Positions 14,353 to 32,744 are shown, numbered from the stretch's first letter. The stretch: 64,000 nt of DNA from Vibrio crassostreae (GCF_024347415.1 NZ_AP025476.1:3286001-3350000), one strand, 5' to 3'. Program-made: numbers and translations. Notes: generated by a model not told the origin, from the sequence alone.

Positions 14353-14633
14353 AAGATTTTGTGACTCAACGAATACTGACTTCAAAACTACTATGTAATT
14401 TTAAAGCTATTATCTTTCCAACAGAAAGATAATGAATTGACTGTGCCGAATAACTACAAGTAGTTAAACGTATTGGTCACTCAGTTCATTGAAATCAATT
14501 TTGATTCCGAAGAATCTGTTTTATCTAACGATAAAACGTTTTGATATTCATCAACGAGTGCCCACACAGATTGATAGGTTTAAATTGTTAAAGAGCTTTG
14601 CTTTCAGTGCCTTAGCACTTAAGCAGGACGCGT
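14353..14633 (-). other. rrn1 16S leader with boxA
   Basis: The leader between P1 and 16S contains the boxA-type element TGCTCTTTAACA in reverse complement (14586-14596) and a stem near 14405-14435 (ATTATCTTTC / GAAAGATAAT). The leader is nearly identical in all three operons except in these stems. No gene. Confidence 0.75.
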
Positions 14634-14661
14634 ATAATACGCTTTCCACTTTGAAAGTCAA
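14634..14661 (-). promoter_or_regulatory. rrn1 P1 promoter
   Basis: On the minus strand TTGACT (14656-14661), 16 bases and TATTAT (14634-14639), then a GC-containing discriminator. A 16-bp spacer is typical of growth-rate and ppGpp-controlled rRNA P1 promoters. The upstream side is AT-rich (possible UP element) and begins only about 68 bases from the 5S gene of rrn2. Confidence 0.88.
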
Positions 14662-14695
14662 CATAAAATACTAAGAAAACTTAGAACTCTATGGT

Positions 14696-14721
14696 GACTT
14701 GTCTACTTTGTAGACAAAGTC
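14696..14721 (-). repeat. Inverted repeat between rrn2 5S and rrn1 promoter
   Basis: GACTTTGTCTAC / GTAGACAAGTC hairpin directly after the rrn2 5S gene, with no T run. The same element follows rrn3 at about 20316-20341. It may help 5S processing or act as a weak stop. Confidence 0.55.
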
Positions 14722-14729
14722 GAAATTAA

Positions 14730-14848
14730 AGCCTGGCGATGTCCTACTCTCACATGGGGAAGCCCCACACTACCATCGGCGCTATTGTGTTTCACTTCTG
14801 AGTTCGGCATGGAATCAGGTGGGTCCACAATGCTATGGTCGCCAAGCA
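14730..14848 (-). rRNA. rrf: 5S rRNA (rrn2)
   Basis: The same sequence as the rrn1 5S gene, shifted by exactly 5820 bases; the 5S-23S spacer is also identical to that of rrn1. Confidence 0.96.
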
Positions 14849-14977
14849 AATTTTGCTTTTACTTTCAGTTTTTTAAAAACTGAAGGCAAAATAATCTGGA
14901 AAGCTGTTAAATTCTCTTCAAACTCATTCAAGCGTTTGGTATTTCTATTGAGTCCACAAAACCCCTTGGGTGTTGTA

Positions 14978-17870
<2,893 letters not shown>

Positions 17871-18166
17871 ATACAACCCGAAAGGGTCTTAGTGTATGGC
17901 AACTAACCAAGGTTTTTGGTTGTCATTAAGAAGGGTTAATTCTCAATGACTGTTTGCCGGACTCAATTGTGAATCAAACTATGTTTGATTCGAATACAAG
18001 ACACTTGAATGTGTTTGTTGTGTTTACCATAAAGGTAAACATTGAGAACTTTTAAATTTGATTGAATTACTCGTAAGTAATCAATCAGTCAGCTTTCCAA
18101 ATTGTTAAAGAGCTTGATTTCTTTCGAAACCATTTTTAAAGATTCTTAGGGAAAAACCCTTAAAGA
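17871..18166 (-). other. rrn2 spacer between tRNA-Ala and 23S
   Basis: Contains a boxA-like element at 18103-18113 and the 23S processing stem. It differs from the rrn1 and rrn3 spacers at the stem-loop near 17965-17995. No gene. Confidence 0.7.
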
Positions 18167-18242
18167 TGGTGGAGCTATGCGGGATCGAACCGCAGACCTC
18201 CTGCGTGCAAGGCAGGCGCTCTCCCAGCTGAGCTATAGCCCC
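18167..18242 (-). tRNA. tRNA-Ala (anticodon TGC), rrn2 spacer
   Basis: A 76-nt cloverleaf with acceptor GGGGCTA/TAGCTCC (G-T pair), encoded CCA and anticodon loop CTTGCAC. Confidence 0.96.
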
Positions 18243-18256
18243 ATCTAGGTCGATAT

Positions 18257-18333
18257 TGGTGGGTCTGAGTGGACTTGAACCACCGACCTCCCGCTTATCA
18301 GGCGAGCGCTCTAACCAGCTGAGCTACAGACCC
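18257..18333 (-). tRNA. tRNA-Ile (anticodon GAT), rrn2 spacer
   Basis: A 77-nt cloverleaf with acceptor GGGTCTG/CAGACCC, encoded CCA and anticodon loop CTGATAA. The 16S-Ile-Ala-23S order is the common bacterial spacer. Confidence 0.96.
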
Positions 18334-18400
18334 AATATCGTCTCTTAACTTTTCTAAACCTAATCAATCTGTGTGGACACTTATCGTGAATATCTTCGTA

Positions 18401-19955
<1,555 letters not shown>

Positions 19956-20254
19956 AAGATTTTGTGACTCAACGAATACTGACTTCAAAACTAATATTCA
20001 TTCGAAAATGAACATGTAATTCTAAAGCTATTATCATTCCAACAGAATGATAATGAATTGACTGTGCCGAATAACTACAAGTAGTTAAACGTATTGGTCA
20101 CTCAGTTCATTGAAATCAATTTTGTTACCGAAGTAACTGCTATTACCTAAGTAATAACGTTTTGATATTCATCAACGAGTGCCCACACAGATTGATAGGT
20201 TTAAATTGTTAAAGAGCTTTGCTTTCAGTGCCTTAGCACTTAAGCAGGACGCGT
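19956..20254 (-). other. rrn2 16S leader with boxA
   Basis: Equivalent of the rrn1 leader, with boxA at 20207-20217. Two stems carry different sequences from rrn1 (near 19992-20012 and 20123-20158), so only the structure is conserved. No gene. Confidence 0.7.
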
Positions 20255-20282
20255 ATAATACGCTTTCCACTTTGAAAGTCAA
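20255..20282 (-). promoter_or_regulatory. rrn2 P1 promoter
   Basis: TTGACT (20277-20282), 16 bases, TATTAT (20255-20260) on the minus strand, identical to the rrn1 P1. It lies about 70 bases from the rrn3 5S gene. Confidence 0.88.
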
Positions 20283-20350
20283 CATAAAATACTAAGAAAA
20301 CTTAGAACTCTATGGTGACTTGTCTACTTTGTAGACAAAGTCGAAATTAA

Positions 20351-20469
20351 AGCCTGGCGATGTCCTACTCTCACATGGGGAAGCCCCACACTACCATCGG
20401 CGCTATTGTGTTTCACTTCTGAGTTCGGCATGGAATCAGGTGGGTCCACAATGCTATGGTCGCCAAGCA
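20351..20469 (-). rRNA. rrf: 5S rRNA (rrn3)
   Basis: The same 5S sequence as the other two operons; the following 5S-23S spacer (20470-20584) differs from that of rrn1 and rrn2. Confidence 0.96.
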
Positions 20470-20584
20470 AATTTTAAAATTCGGAAAGCTGCTTCTCTAT
20501 TTAATAGAGCTTTAAAAGTTTCTCTTCAAACTCATTCAAGCGTTTGGTATTTCTTTGAGTCCACAAAACCCCTTGGGTGTTGTA

Positions 20585-23477
<2,893 letters not shown>

Positions 23478-23826
23478 ATACAACCCGAAAGGGTCTTAGC
23501 GTATGGCAACTAACCAAGGTTTTTGGTTGTCATTAAGAAGGGTTAATTCTCAATGACTGTTTGCCGGACTCAATGTGATTCAAACAAGTTTGAATCGAAT
23601 ACAAGACACTTGAATGTGTTTGTTGTGTTTATCTAAAAGATAAACATTGAGAACTTTTAAATTTGATTGAATTACTCGTAAGTAATCAATCAGTCAGCTT
23701 TCCAAATTGTTAAAGAGCATAAAGCAAAAAGCTTTAATCAATAACTTACGTTATTAATTAAAGCTCTGGCTTTAACTAAATCTAAACCATCAATCTGTGT
23801 GGACACTTATCGTGAATATCTTCGTA
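23478..23826 (-). other. rrn3 16S-23S spacer without tRNA
   Basis: About 350 bases with boxA at 23708-23718 and the 23S processing stem, but no tRNA gene. An imperfect hairpin (AAAGCTTTAATCAATAACTT... around 23725-23768) stands where the other operons have tRNAs. Confidence 0.75.
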
Positions 23827-25381
<1,555 letters not shown>

Positions 25382-25663
25382 AAGATTTTGTGACTCAACG
25401 AATACTGACTTCAAAACTACTATGTAATTTTAAAGCTATTACCATTCCAACAGAATGGTAATGAATTGACTGTGCCAAATAACCGAGGTTATTTGTATTG
25501 GTCACTCAGTTCATTGAAATCAATTTTGTTACCGAAGTAACTGCTATTACCTAAGTAATAACGTTTTGATATTCATCAACGAGTGCCCACACAGATTGAT
25601 AGGTTTAAATTGTTAAAGAGCGCTAGCGTTTTGTGATTCACATCTCAGTCGCTAGGGGTGCGT
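25382..25663 (-). other. rrn3 16S leader with boxA
   Basis: Leader with boxA at 25611-25621. Similar to the other leaders up to boxA, then different down to the promoter. No gene. Confidence 0.7.
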
Positions 25664-25691
25664 ACTATACCTGCACCACTTTGAGAGTCAA
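25664..25691 (-). promoter_or_regulatory. rrn3 P1 promoter, head of the rRNA array
   Basis: TTGACT (25686-25691), 16 bases, TATAGT (25664-25669), discriminator ACGCACC on the minus strand. Its sequence differs from the two internal P1 promoters. An AT-rich stretch (25692-25715) immediately upstream could be an UP element. Confidence 0.87.
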
Positions 25692-25985
25692 GGGTTATTT
25701 TCAAACTCTTTTTCTCTACCGATTTCGCTGTGTGACTTTCGTCTCACTCCGTGTCGGTGTGGCGGCATTATAGAGAGATTGAGATGGAGCACAAGGGCTT
25801 TTTGAAATAAAAGTTTTGTTCGCCTAAAAAGCCACCAGATCCGCATTTTTCGAATAAAAACTAAACATTTGAGACGTATCACAGCAATACATTGGAAAAA
25901 TGGAAGCCATGAACGTAAGATTCATGTGTCTATTTTGTTAATGGTAGATGCGTCTATTTCGTTTATTAATATGTAGTATTCCGAT
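25692..25985. other. Region between rrn3 promoter and the RRM gene
   Basis: About 290 bases of divergent upstream DNA. It has the AT-rich flank of rrn3 P1 and further A/T tracts that could bind Fis (inference). I see no credible gene; a 64-codon minus-strand reading frame has no family-like features. Confidence 0.5.
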
Positions 25986-26438
25986 ATGAACTCAAAAAAA
26001 TCGATGTTGTTAATTGTCGCACTGGCTGTATTAGGCGGCATTGTTTTCTCTCAGGTAGATATATCGCCTGCAATTACCTTTATCCTTGGTGTCTTGGCTT
26101 CCGCTTTTGTTGTTAACTTTTCAAGCACCGACTCAAAATCAGATTCAGAACCTAAGGCTTCAACCAAAACACTTTATGTGGGTAACCTTCCATATAAAGC
26201 GAACGAATCACATGTACGTGAATTATTCTCAGAGCATGGTGAAGTATTTGCAGTACGTTTAATGAAAGACAAACGTACTGGTAAAAGAAGAGGCTTTGGA
26301 TTTGTTGTTATGGCAAGTAATGATGTGAATCATGCAATCTCTGCACTTAACGATAAAGATTACATGCAACGCACTTTAAAAGTACGTGTTGCAAATGATC
26401 CTAAACATCCTGAAGCGGACGAATCTGAACTGAGTTAA
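25986..26438 (+). CDS. Membrane-tethered RRM RNA-binding protein
   Basis: This 150-residue protein has two predicted N-terminal membrane segments (about 6-24 and 28-46), a short Ser/Asp-rich linker, then one RNA recognition motif (about 58-138). The RNP2 strand is [10 protein letters not shown] and RNP1 is [10 protein letters not shown], with the aromatic residues in place for RNA stacking. The acidic tail is [13 protein letters not shown] proteins of this type occur in proteobacteria and cyanobacteria; membrane anchoring is the unusual point. The target RNA is unknown. The gene overlaps the 3' end of murI tail-to-tail by 38 bases. No clear Shine-Dalgarno precedes the ATG. Confidence 0.85.
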   Translation: MNSKKSMLLIVALAVLGGIVFSQVDISPAITFILGVLASAFVVNFSSTDSKSDSEPKASTKTLYVGNLPYKANESHVRELFSEHGEVFAVRLMKDKRTGKRRGFGFVVMASNDVNHAISALNDKDYMQRTLKVRVANDPKHPEADESELS

Positions 26439-27201
26439 ACCCTAACTGCTTTAACATACTATTTAGTGCACTTTCTTTTTTAGGAAGTGCACTACAAAAA
26501 ACCTCACGCACTCCCCCTTCTTTATTAATGCTTTCCAAACCTAACAAATCTTGAACCCGCTTAGCTATCGCTTTACCAGAATCTATCAGCACTACACTTT
26601 CACCTAATACTTGTTGAATCTCTGATTTGATCAGTGGGAAATGGGTACACCCTAATACGGCCACATCAATTGTGTTGATCATCGGTTGAAGGATTTGCTG
26701 TAACTCTTCAAGACTAATCTCCTCACCTCTGAGTTTATCTTCGGCCATATCCACCAGCCGAGTTGAACCCAACAGCTCTACTCTTTTATTACTCGAGAAG
26801 TTTTTGATGAGCTCGTGTGTGTATTCACGAGTAATCGTCGCAGGAGTTGCAATAAGTCCAACCGCTTTATTAGCCAGTAACGAGGCAGGTTTGATTGCCG
26901 GGACAACACCGACAATAGGGATAAGGTTATTAGCGCGAAGTGTAGGCAGGACTATCGTACTGGCCGTATTACAAGCTATCACCACAATATCAATAGCGTG
27001 ACTCGCCACAAAACTGGCGACGATATTTTGGACTCGCTGAATGAGGACTTGCTGGTCGAGCTCACCATATGGGTAAGCCTCGTTATCGAATACATAGATA
27101 TAGTTGTGATTTGGTAGTAACTGGCTTATCTCTTTATATACAGACAGACCGCCAACTCCAGAATCAAAGATCAATATGTTTTTTTGTAGACTATCCGACA
27201 C
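26401..27201 (-). CDS. murI: Glutamate racemase
   Basis: MurI supplies D-glutamate for peptidoglycan. The 266-residue protein starts with the [13 protein letters not shown] motif. It has both catalytic cysteines, in [10 protein letters not shown] (about 74) and [10 protein letters not shown] (about 185), and the Asp near the N terminus. It lies downstream of the ATP-pyrophosphatase-like gene, and both lie downstream of btuB, recalling the E. coli btuB-murI pair. Its last 38 bases overlap the RRM gene on the other strand. Confidence 0.96.
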   Translation of the reverse strand: MSDSLQKNILIFDSGVGGLSVYKEISQLLPNHNYIYVFDNEAYPYGELDQQVLIQRVQNIVASFVASHAIDIVVIACNTASTIVLPTLRANNLIPIVGVVPAIKPASLLANKAVGLIATPATITREYTHELIKNFSSNKRVELLGSTRLVDMAEDKLRGEEISLEELQQILQPMINTIDVAVLGCTHFPLIKSEIQQVLGESVVLIDSGKAIAKRVQDLLGLESINKEGGVREVFCSALPKKESALNSMLKQLGFNSVQIRPLQDV

Positions 27202-27267
27202 AACGATTACCTATAATAAGTTTCGCTGCAATGATACTCCTTCGCTTAGTTTTCGCCAATCTTCACT

Positions 27268-27933
27268 CTATATAATGCAAGCCTGATAGCGTTGATGAAC
27301 AAAACGCTCACCTTGCTCTACATTTTCTAACTCTATCTTGAGCTTTCCTTTAAAACACGGTGCTGACGTCACTAGTGTATGGAACTCACCATCTTCTCCA
27401 CATGGGTCGACGTGACTTGGCAAACTGTCTATTAGTTCAGGCGTGTATTCTTTCCCGCAATAGCTCATATCTAGTGCATCTCTATCAACTGTGACGAGTA
27501 AGGTTTCGATTCCTCTGTTTATTATCTCACTAGCAAGAGCCTGGCTACTCTCTCCCATTAGTGGAAACACACACTCCCAGCCAGCCGGTTCTATATAGCT
27601 TTTTCTATAGTCGGCAATGCCATTGCAAAACATATCGCCAAATGCGACCGCATCAATTGATAAGCAAGACCCTTCCAATGCTGAGACAATCGTACTTTGG
27701 TAAATCTCATTGCTCGGGAACACTTCAGGAAGCTCTATGGTGATGAGTGGCAAACCGATTAATTGTGCCTGCATGGCAACGACATCAATAGGAGTTACCT
27801 GGAAAGGGACTTCATCTCCAACATAGGTAGTATAAAGAGCAACAACTTCATACTCAGCACTCTCAAGCAAACGCTCTAGGGTTAAGGTAGAGTCTTTACC
27901 TGATGACCAGCTTATGACGACTTTCTTTTTCAT
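27268..27933 (-). CDS. ATP-pyrophosphatase-family protein (diphthine-ammonia-ligase-like)
   Basis: The N terminus KKKVVISWSSGKDSTL carries the PP-loop SxGKDS that binds ATP in N-type ATP pyrophosphatases. The later SYCGKEYTPELIDSLPSHVDPCGEDGEFHT region has the GExGEFHT motif of the diphthine-ammonia ligase family (COG2102 type), some 170-195 residues in. Bacteria have no diphthamide, so the substrate is unknown. From the ATG at 27933 it has 221 residues; a TTG at 27945 is an alternative. It sits between btuB and murI, behind a terminator, so cobalamin control is possible but unproven. Confidence 0.8.
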   Translation of the reverse strand: MKKKVVISWSSGKDSTLTLERLLESAEYEVVALYTTYVGDEVPFQVTPIDVVAMQAQLIGLPLITIELPEVFPSNEIYQSTIVSALEGSCLSIDAVAFGDMFCNGIADYRKSYIEPAGWECVFPLMGESSQALASEIINRGIETLLVTVDRDALDMSYCGKEYTPELIDSLPSHVDPCGEDGEFHTLVTSAPCFKGKLKIELENVEQGERFVHQRYQACII

Positions 27934-27947
27934 TGATATACCCAATA

Positions 27948-27971
27948 AGAAAAACCGCCCGAAGGCGGTTT
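27948..27971 (-). terminator. btuB terminator
   Basis: AACCGCC-TTCG-GGCGGTT hairpin with a stable TTCG loop and TTTCTT on the minus strand, 10 bases after the btuB stop. Read-through into the next gene is possible because the gap is short. Confidence 0.85.
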
Positions 27972-27980
27972 AGGTGTAAA

Positions 27981-29816
27981 TTAGAATTGGTAAGTAGCAT
28001 TTACGTAATATGTACGCTCTGGTGATGGGTATCCACCAGCAGTCTCGTACTCTTCGTCAGTTAAGTTATCCACTCGACCATTTAAAGTAAGGTTTTCATT
28101 CGCATAGTAATTCACCGAAACATCAAACAGACTATACGCTGCAAGATCTTCAGAGAAGTCCGGTCTCTCACCTACATATTGGTAGCCTAGCGAAACATCA
28201 ACCTCATCGAAACTAGCCACTGCATTATACTTGTAAATCTTCTTAGCTCTGCGTATCAATTGATCACCAGATTGATCTTCTGGGTCTTGAAAGTTAGCGC
28301 TCACTTGATGATTAATAAAGCTAGTATCAAATCCAACGACCATTTCCACACCACGTAGTTGGCTTTCGCCATCGGTATTGTAGTACTTGCTTGTCGCGTA
28401 GTTGTAATCAATTAAGTCTTCGACGTTCGTGTCATAGCCAGTAATCGACCAATCAACATCCTTGATTAAGCCACCAAAAGTCAGCTCGAATGAATCTGCC
28501 TTTTCAGCTTCTAACTGTGCATTACCGTAGTAGCTGTATAGTTGATATAAGTTAGGTGCCTTGAAGGATGTGCCATAAGCTGCTTTCACGACAAGCCACT
28601 CAGCATAACGATAGCCTAACCCTGTGTTGTAAGTGGTTTCGATACCAAACTGTTCATTGTCATCCACACGGACGCTCAGCTCGCCAAACACTTTATCCGC
28701 ATCTGCATTTAATGCAGCGAAGTACGCAACATTCGTTCTGTCGTATTCAGTATTCGAAGGCTTAACAATATAAGCCTCATCACGCCAATCTACACCGCCA
28801 CTAAGAGTCAGTGCCGAAGTTAGTTTGTATGAATTCACCCATTGAACATTTAACTGTTCAAGCTCATCAGATGTTGCTGACGCAGAGTTCTTGCCTAAAG
28901 ACTGTTCGTAGTTCCAGTTATCTTGATTCTGATAGTTAACTAGGAAATCAGACTTAAGTTCACTGCCACTATATTTAACACCAGTAGCAAAGGTAGAATT
29001 TTGAACTTCAGCTTCTTTGTAAGAATGGACTGGGTTACCGGTATTAAAATCAACATACGAACCATCATATTGAGAAATGGTTTCAAACATGCGGAAGTTC
29101 GCAAAGCCACTCCACTGTTGGTCGAAGTTATGTACGTACCCAATCAAAGCATTACGTGATTCAAACCCATGACGGTCGCCATCGTTTACTCCAGGCATGG
29201 GGTGAACGTTATAGCCTTCATCAGAATCGTAACCAACCGATACATTCAAATGACCATTTTCGCCAACTTTTGTACCACTAACAAAACTTAACTCTTCATA
29301 ATCACGGCTGCCTAATCCCGCACTCACTACCGTTTCTTCATTGTCAGAACTGGCAACTGTAATGATATTAATCACACCACCAATAGCTTCTGAACCATAC
29401 ATAGCAGCACGAGCGCCTCGTACATACTCGACTCGTTCAACAAATGTGATTGGCAGCTGGCTGAAATCGACACCACCTTTTGCAGCGCGAGCAAAACGAA
29501 TGCCGTCAATTAACACAAGAACCTGATCAGAGTTAGCACCTCGAACAAAGATCGAAGCTTGCTGGCCTCTACCACCATTCTGTGTAACTTGAATGCCCGT
29601 TAATCGTTTGAATACATCAGTTAGTGACTTAGCTTGAATACGAGCTATATCTTGACGTGTCACAACCTCAACTTGAGCTACAACACTTTCGGTGCTTTGC
29701 TCAAAACGGTTAGCCGTAACCACCATGGTTTCGTCGGCAGATGCTTGTTGGGCGTGTAAATTGGAGATAGGTGAAAGCAGCGATGCTACAGCAACCGCTA
29801 AAAGGGATTTGTTCAT
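27981..29816 (-). CDS. btuB: TonB-dependent vitamin B12 receptor
   Basis: The 611-residue protein starts with a signal peptide (about 1-22, cleaved near HAQQA). The TonB box ETMVVTANR is followed by a plug domain (about 45-150, with VLIDGIRFARAAKGGVDFSQLP) and a beta-barrel that ends YYVNATYQF with the terminal aromatic of outer-membrane proteins. BtuB imports cobalamin across the outer membrane with TonB-ExbBD energy. A cobalamin riboswitch lies in its 5' leader, which supports the substrate call. Length matches E. coli BtuB. Confidence 0.95.
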   Translation of the reverse strand: MNKSLLAVAVASLLSPISNLHAQQASADETMVVTANRFEQSTESVVAQVEVVTRQDIARIQAKSLTDVFKRLTGIQVTQNGGRGQQASIFVRGANSDQVLVLIDGIRFARAAKGGVDFSQLPITFVERVEYVRGARAAMYGSEAIGGVINIITVASSDNEETVVSAGLGSRDYEELSFVSGTKVGENGHLNVSVGYDSDEGYNVHPMPGVNDGDRHGFESRNALIGYVHNFDQQWSGFANFRMFETISQYDGSYVDFNTGNPVHSYKEAEVQNSTFATGVKYSGSELKSDFLVNYQNQDNWNYEQSLGKNSASATSDELEQLNVQWVNSYKLTSALTLSGGVDWRDEAYIVKPSNTEYDRTNVAYFAALNADADKVFGELSVRVDDNEQFGIETTYNTGLGYRYAEWLVVKAAYGTSFKAPNLYQLYSYYGNAQLEAEKADSFELTFGGLIKDVDWSITGYDTNVEDLIDYNYATSKYYNTDGESQLRGVEMVVGFDTSFINHQVSANFQDPEDQSGDQLIRRAKKIYKYNAVASFDEVDVSLGYQYVGERPDFSEDLAAYSLFDVSVNYYANENLTLNGRVDNLTDEEYETAGGYPSPERTYYVNATYQF

Positions 29817-29821
29817 GTTGT

Positions 29822-29867
29822 GATCCTAAATCGCGTAAAGTCCTACCAAACCACATTTATGGTTTGG
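29822..29867 (-). promoter_or_regulatory. Putative expression platform before btuB
   Basis: A hairpin CCAAACC / GGTTTGG (29846-29867) lies between the cobalamin aptamer and the btuB ribosome binding site (AGGATC, about 10 bases before the ATG). It has no U run, so control at translation initiation, as in E. coli btuB, is more likely than termination. Confidence 0.5.
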
Positions 29868-30062
29868 CCGCTGGCAGGTATTCGGACTCAAGAGCACAAC
29901 CTTATGGTTACCTTGTATTCGACTTCCCACAAAAAGCTATTTGCAGTGTCTTATGAATACTTGTTCTCTTTTACCGCTGCGCGTCAGTTCTGGATTCGCA
30001 CCAGATTCCCTCTTCAGCCATCTATACATCCAAATGGCACCAGCTTGCCGAAGATAGTATTG
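29868..30062 (-). promoter_or_regulatory. Cobalamin (AdoCbl) riboswitch
   Basis: The minus strand carries the hallmark segments GAATCTGGTGCGAATCCAGA, ACTGACGCGCAGCGGTAA (B12-box region) and GTCCGAATACCTGCCAGC, in the right order and spacing. It lies in the leader of btuB and should repress it when adenosylcobalamin is present. Confidence 0.92.
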
Positions 30063-30213
30063 ACCTCTGAATCATTTGTCTAGTCTAAGATAGTTATAAG
30101 CTATAGTTTTCATGGCCTATTTACACTGATTGGCTCTCAACACTGGACAAGCGCCTGTGATTGAATAAAATCTGCGCTCTTGATTTAAAAGCACGACAGC
30201 AAAAGGCATAACA

Positions 30214-31323
30214 ATGGCGAATTTAGATGTAAACCCGCAACGCTACCAAGAACAACTGGCAGAAAAGACTGAACGTCTTACTGAAATGTTCTCAGAATAT
30301 AATGTGCCTGAGCTGGAAGTGTATGAATCTCCAGAACAACACTACCGCATGCGTGCTGAGTTCCGCGTGTGGCATGAAGGTGACGATATGTATTACGTCA
30401 TGTTCAATCAAGAGACTAAAGAAAAATATCGCGTAGACCAATTCCCTGCTGCTAGCCGTCTAATCAATGACTTGATGCCTCTACTAACAGATGCAATGAA
30501 AGAGAACCACTCTCTACGCCACAAGCTATTCCAAGTAGATTTTCTTTCTACGTTGAGTGGTGAGATTTTGGTATCACTGCTTTACCACCGTCAATTGGGT
30601 GAGCAATGGATTCAAGATGCTAAAGCACTTAAGCAACAATTGAATGATGAAGGTTTTAACCTAAACCTGATTGGTCGTGCGCGTAAGATGAAAATCGTCC
30701 TTGATCGCGATTACGTAATTGAAAAGCTAGATGTGAATGGTGACAGCTACATCTACCAACAAGTAGAGAACAGCTTTACTCAACCAAACGGTAAAGTAGC
30801 AGAGAAAATGTTGGAATGGGCTGTCGACTGTACTCAAGACAGCAAAGGTGACTTATTAGAACTTTACTGTGGTAACGGTAACTTCTCATTAGCACTGGCA
30901 CAAAACTTTGAGCGTGTACTAGCGACTGAGCTAGCGAAGCCATCTGTAGAGTCAGCACAGTACAACATTGCGGCGAACAAGATTGATAATGTTCAGATCA
31001 TTCGTATGTCTGCGGAAGATTTTACCGTAGCAATGGAAGGTAAACGTGAATTCCGCCGTCTGCAACAAGCAAACATCGATCTGAAGAGCTACAACTGCAA
31101 CACTATCTTTGTTGATCCACCACGCTCAGGCATGGATGTTGATACTTGTAAGATGGTTCAAGGCTACGAGCGTATCATGTACATCTCTTGTAACCCTGAA
31201 ACGTTGAAAGAGAACCTAGAGATCTTAAGCGAAACACACGATATCACTCGTTTTGCTCTGTTTGACCAGTTCCCTTACACCCACCACATGGAAGCGGGTG
31301 TGTTCTTAGAGCGTAAAGCATAA
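30214..31323 (+). CDS. trmA: tRNA (uracil-5-)-methyltransferase
   Basis: TrmA makes ribothymidine at position 54 of tRNAs and also modifies tmRNA. The 369-residue protein has the SAM-binding region [16 protein letters not shown] (about 214-228). The catalytic Cys is in [15 protein letters not shown] (about 323-330), and [10 protein letters not shown] (about 297-306) and the C-terminal Glu in [10 protein letters not shown] are also present. It has no TRAM domain and lacks the Fe-S cysteines of RlmD, so TrmA is the right assignment. It is divergent from btuB and convergent with yijD, as in E. coli. Confidence 0.96.
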   Translation: MANLDVNPQRYQEQLAEKTERLTEMFSEYNVPELEVYESPEQHYRMRAEFRVWHEGDDMYYVMFNQETKEKYRVDQFPAASRLINDLMPLLTDAMKENHSLRHKLFQVDFLSTLSGEILVSLLYHRQLGEQWIQDAKALKQQLNDEGFNLNLIGRARKMKIVLDRDYVIEKLDVNGDSYIYQQVENSFTQPNGKVAEKMLEWAVDCTQDSKGDLLELYCGNGNFSLALAQNFERVLATELAKPSVESAQYNIAANKIDNVQIIRMSAEDFTVAMEGKREFRRLQQANIDLKSYNCNTIFVDPPRSGMDVDTCKMVQGYERIMYISCNPETLKENLEILSETHDITRFALFDQFPYTHHMEAGVFLERKA

Positions 31324-31360
31324 ACCTCGCTTTCTCGACCTAAGACAAACAGCAGATACA

Positions 31361-31388
31361 AAAAAACGAGCCCATTGGCTCGTTTTTT
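31361..31388 (+). terminator. Bidirectional terminator between trmA and yijD
   Basis: AAAAAACGAGCC / GGCTCGTTTTTT stem with a CATT loop; it has T runs in both directions and serves the convergent trmA and yijD transcripts. Confidence 0.9.
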
Positions 31389-31404
31389 TTATTTCTAAAT
31401 CAGC

Positions 31405-31776
31405 TTAAGCCGTTTTACCGATAAAGCCTAGTTTCTTACCTACCCAGGCTAAAAGCAGCATCGCGACAATAATCGCGAAGAAGTTTGAGCCAGCGTCTGG
31501 GTGTTGTGCTTTCACGAAAGCCGAGTGGCCAAATGCACCCACGAAGAAACAAGCTAAACCTACTAGTGGGATATCTTCAGATACTGGGTTAGTTAGGTAT
31601 TCTTGGTAAAGCGCTTGTACAGCCAAAACTAAAGCGATAAGCGGAAAAATAGAGAAGCCCACTTCGCTCATTGTTACCCAAGATAACAATGCATCACCAC
31701 ACACACCGGCTACAACAGCAAGTACGAGTGTCTTTCTTTCAGAACCACGGTTTACAGTATTATTTTCATTCGACAT
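31405..31776 (-). CDS. yijD: YijD-family membrane protein (DUF1422)
   Basis: This 123-residue protein has about four hydrophobic helices (17-36, 40-58, 70-86 and 97-115) and a conserved HSAFVKAQHPDAGSNFF loop. Its function is not known. Its ATG overlaps the fabR stop (TAATG), so the two are translationally coupled, as in E. coli fabR-yijD. The conserved pairing suggests a link to membrane lipid homeostasis, which is inference. Confidence 0.87.
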   Translation of the reverse strand: MSNENNTVNRGSERKTLVLAVVAGVCGDALLSWVTMSEVGFSIFPLIALVLAVQALYQEYLTNPVSEDIPLVGLACFFVGAFGHSAFVKAQHPDAGSNFFAIIVAMLLLAWVGKKLGFIGKTA

Positions 31777-32408
31777 TATTCAATCCCGCCTTTTAATCGG
31801 TTACGTTCACGTTCTTTACGATACCAAAAAGCTCCTTTGGCCATCATTCGCAATTGCATGATCAAGCGTTCAGCCAATTCATCTCGCTGACGTCGATCTA
31901 AATCTAATGCTTCTGCCCCTGAGTTGAAAACTAAGATGACCGAGGCTTCAGCTTGAGTAAAAGCTTCGTCCCTTGTCATGCCAGTCGTTATCAAATATTC
32001 GGTTAACTCAGCAGAGAAGTGCTGTATCTCACGAGCTACCGCTGCACGAAACTCAAATGAAGTTCCTGAGCGCTCTCGCAATAACAGTCTGAATACGTTA
32101 GGGCTGCTTTCAATGAATTCCATAAAGGTTTCAACCGATGTGCGAATCACACTGCCTTCTTTTACTATGCGTTGTCTAGCTTGACGCATTAACTGGCGCA
32201 ACAGTAAGCCACCTTCATCAACCATGGTTAAGCCAAGCTCATCCATGTCTTTGAAGTGACGATAAAAGGAAGTCGGTGCTATTCCAGCCTCACGAGCGAC
32301 TTCTCTCAAGCTTAGATTGGAAAAACTACGATCAGCGCTGAGTTGGCTAAATGCTGCATCGATTAAGCTGCGACGAGTTTTTTCTTTTTGCTGTGCGCGA
32401 ATGCCCAT
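31776..32408 (-). CDS. fabR: HTH-type repressor of unsaturated fatty acid synthesis
   Basis: A TetR-family regulator. The N-terminal helix-turn-helix (about 30-52, [21 protein letters not shown]) and the following domain match E. coli FabR closely. FabR senses the saturated/unsaturated acyl-thioester balance and represses fabA/fabB. I start at the ATG at 32408 ([13 protein letters not shown], the conserved N terminus); an ATG three codons upstream at 32417 is equally possible from the DNA. It is divergent from sthA and coupled to yijD. Confidence 0.94.
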   Translation of the reverse strand: MGIRAQQKEKTRRSLIDAAFSQLSADRSFSNLSLREVAREAGIAPTSFYRHFKDMDELGLTMVDEGGLLLRQLMRQARQRIVKEGSVIRTSVETFMEFIESSPNVFRLLLRERSGTSFEFRAAVAREIQHFSAELTEYLITTGMTRDEAFTQAEASVILVFNSGAEALDLDRRQRDELAERLIMQLRMMAKGAFWYRKERERNRLKGGIE

Positions 32409-32744
32409 TGGTTTCATACTTTATCAATTTCTTCTTTTACAGCCTAAACAGGCATGTCTAATACTCTGTTCAATATAACGCGAATCACTTATTTATATAA
32501 GGCACTCTGGTTATATAAGACACTAAACATACCTCTTTGTTCACGTATCGAAGTAAATACGTTCGAAGAAAAAATTTCAATATCCACACTGTCATTTGGA
32601 GACATACGACATACCAAATATTATTTTTTCGATAACACTGCGTGATCCCACCGACTCTCTGATGCCCTTTTCATGTACCAAAGAACAGAATCAGTTAAAA
32701 TCTCGCTAAAGCAATGTTAATCAAATATAACAAGGAAGATATCT
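32409..32744. other. fabR-sthA divergent intergenic region
   Basis: About 330 bases holding the promoters of fabR and sthA, but I could not pick a convincing -35/-10 pair. A 63-codon plus-strand frame (32454-32645) has no ribosome binding site or family features and is not called. Confidence 0.5.

Noticed and set aside
32454-32645. A 63-codon plus-strand ORF between fabR and sthA
   Set aside because: No ribosome binding site, no domain-like features, and it lies in the region needed for divergent promoters.
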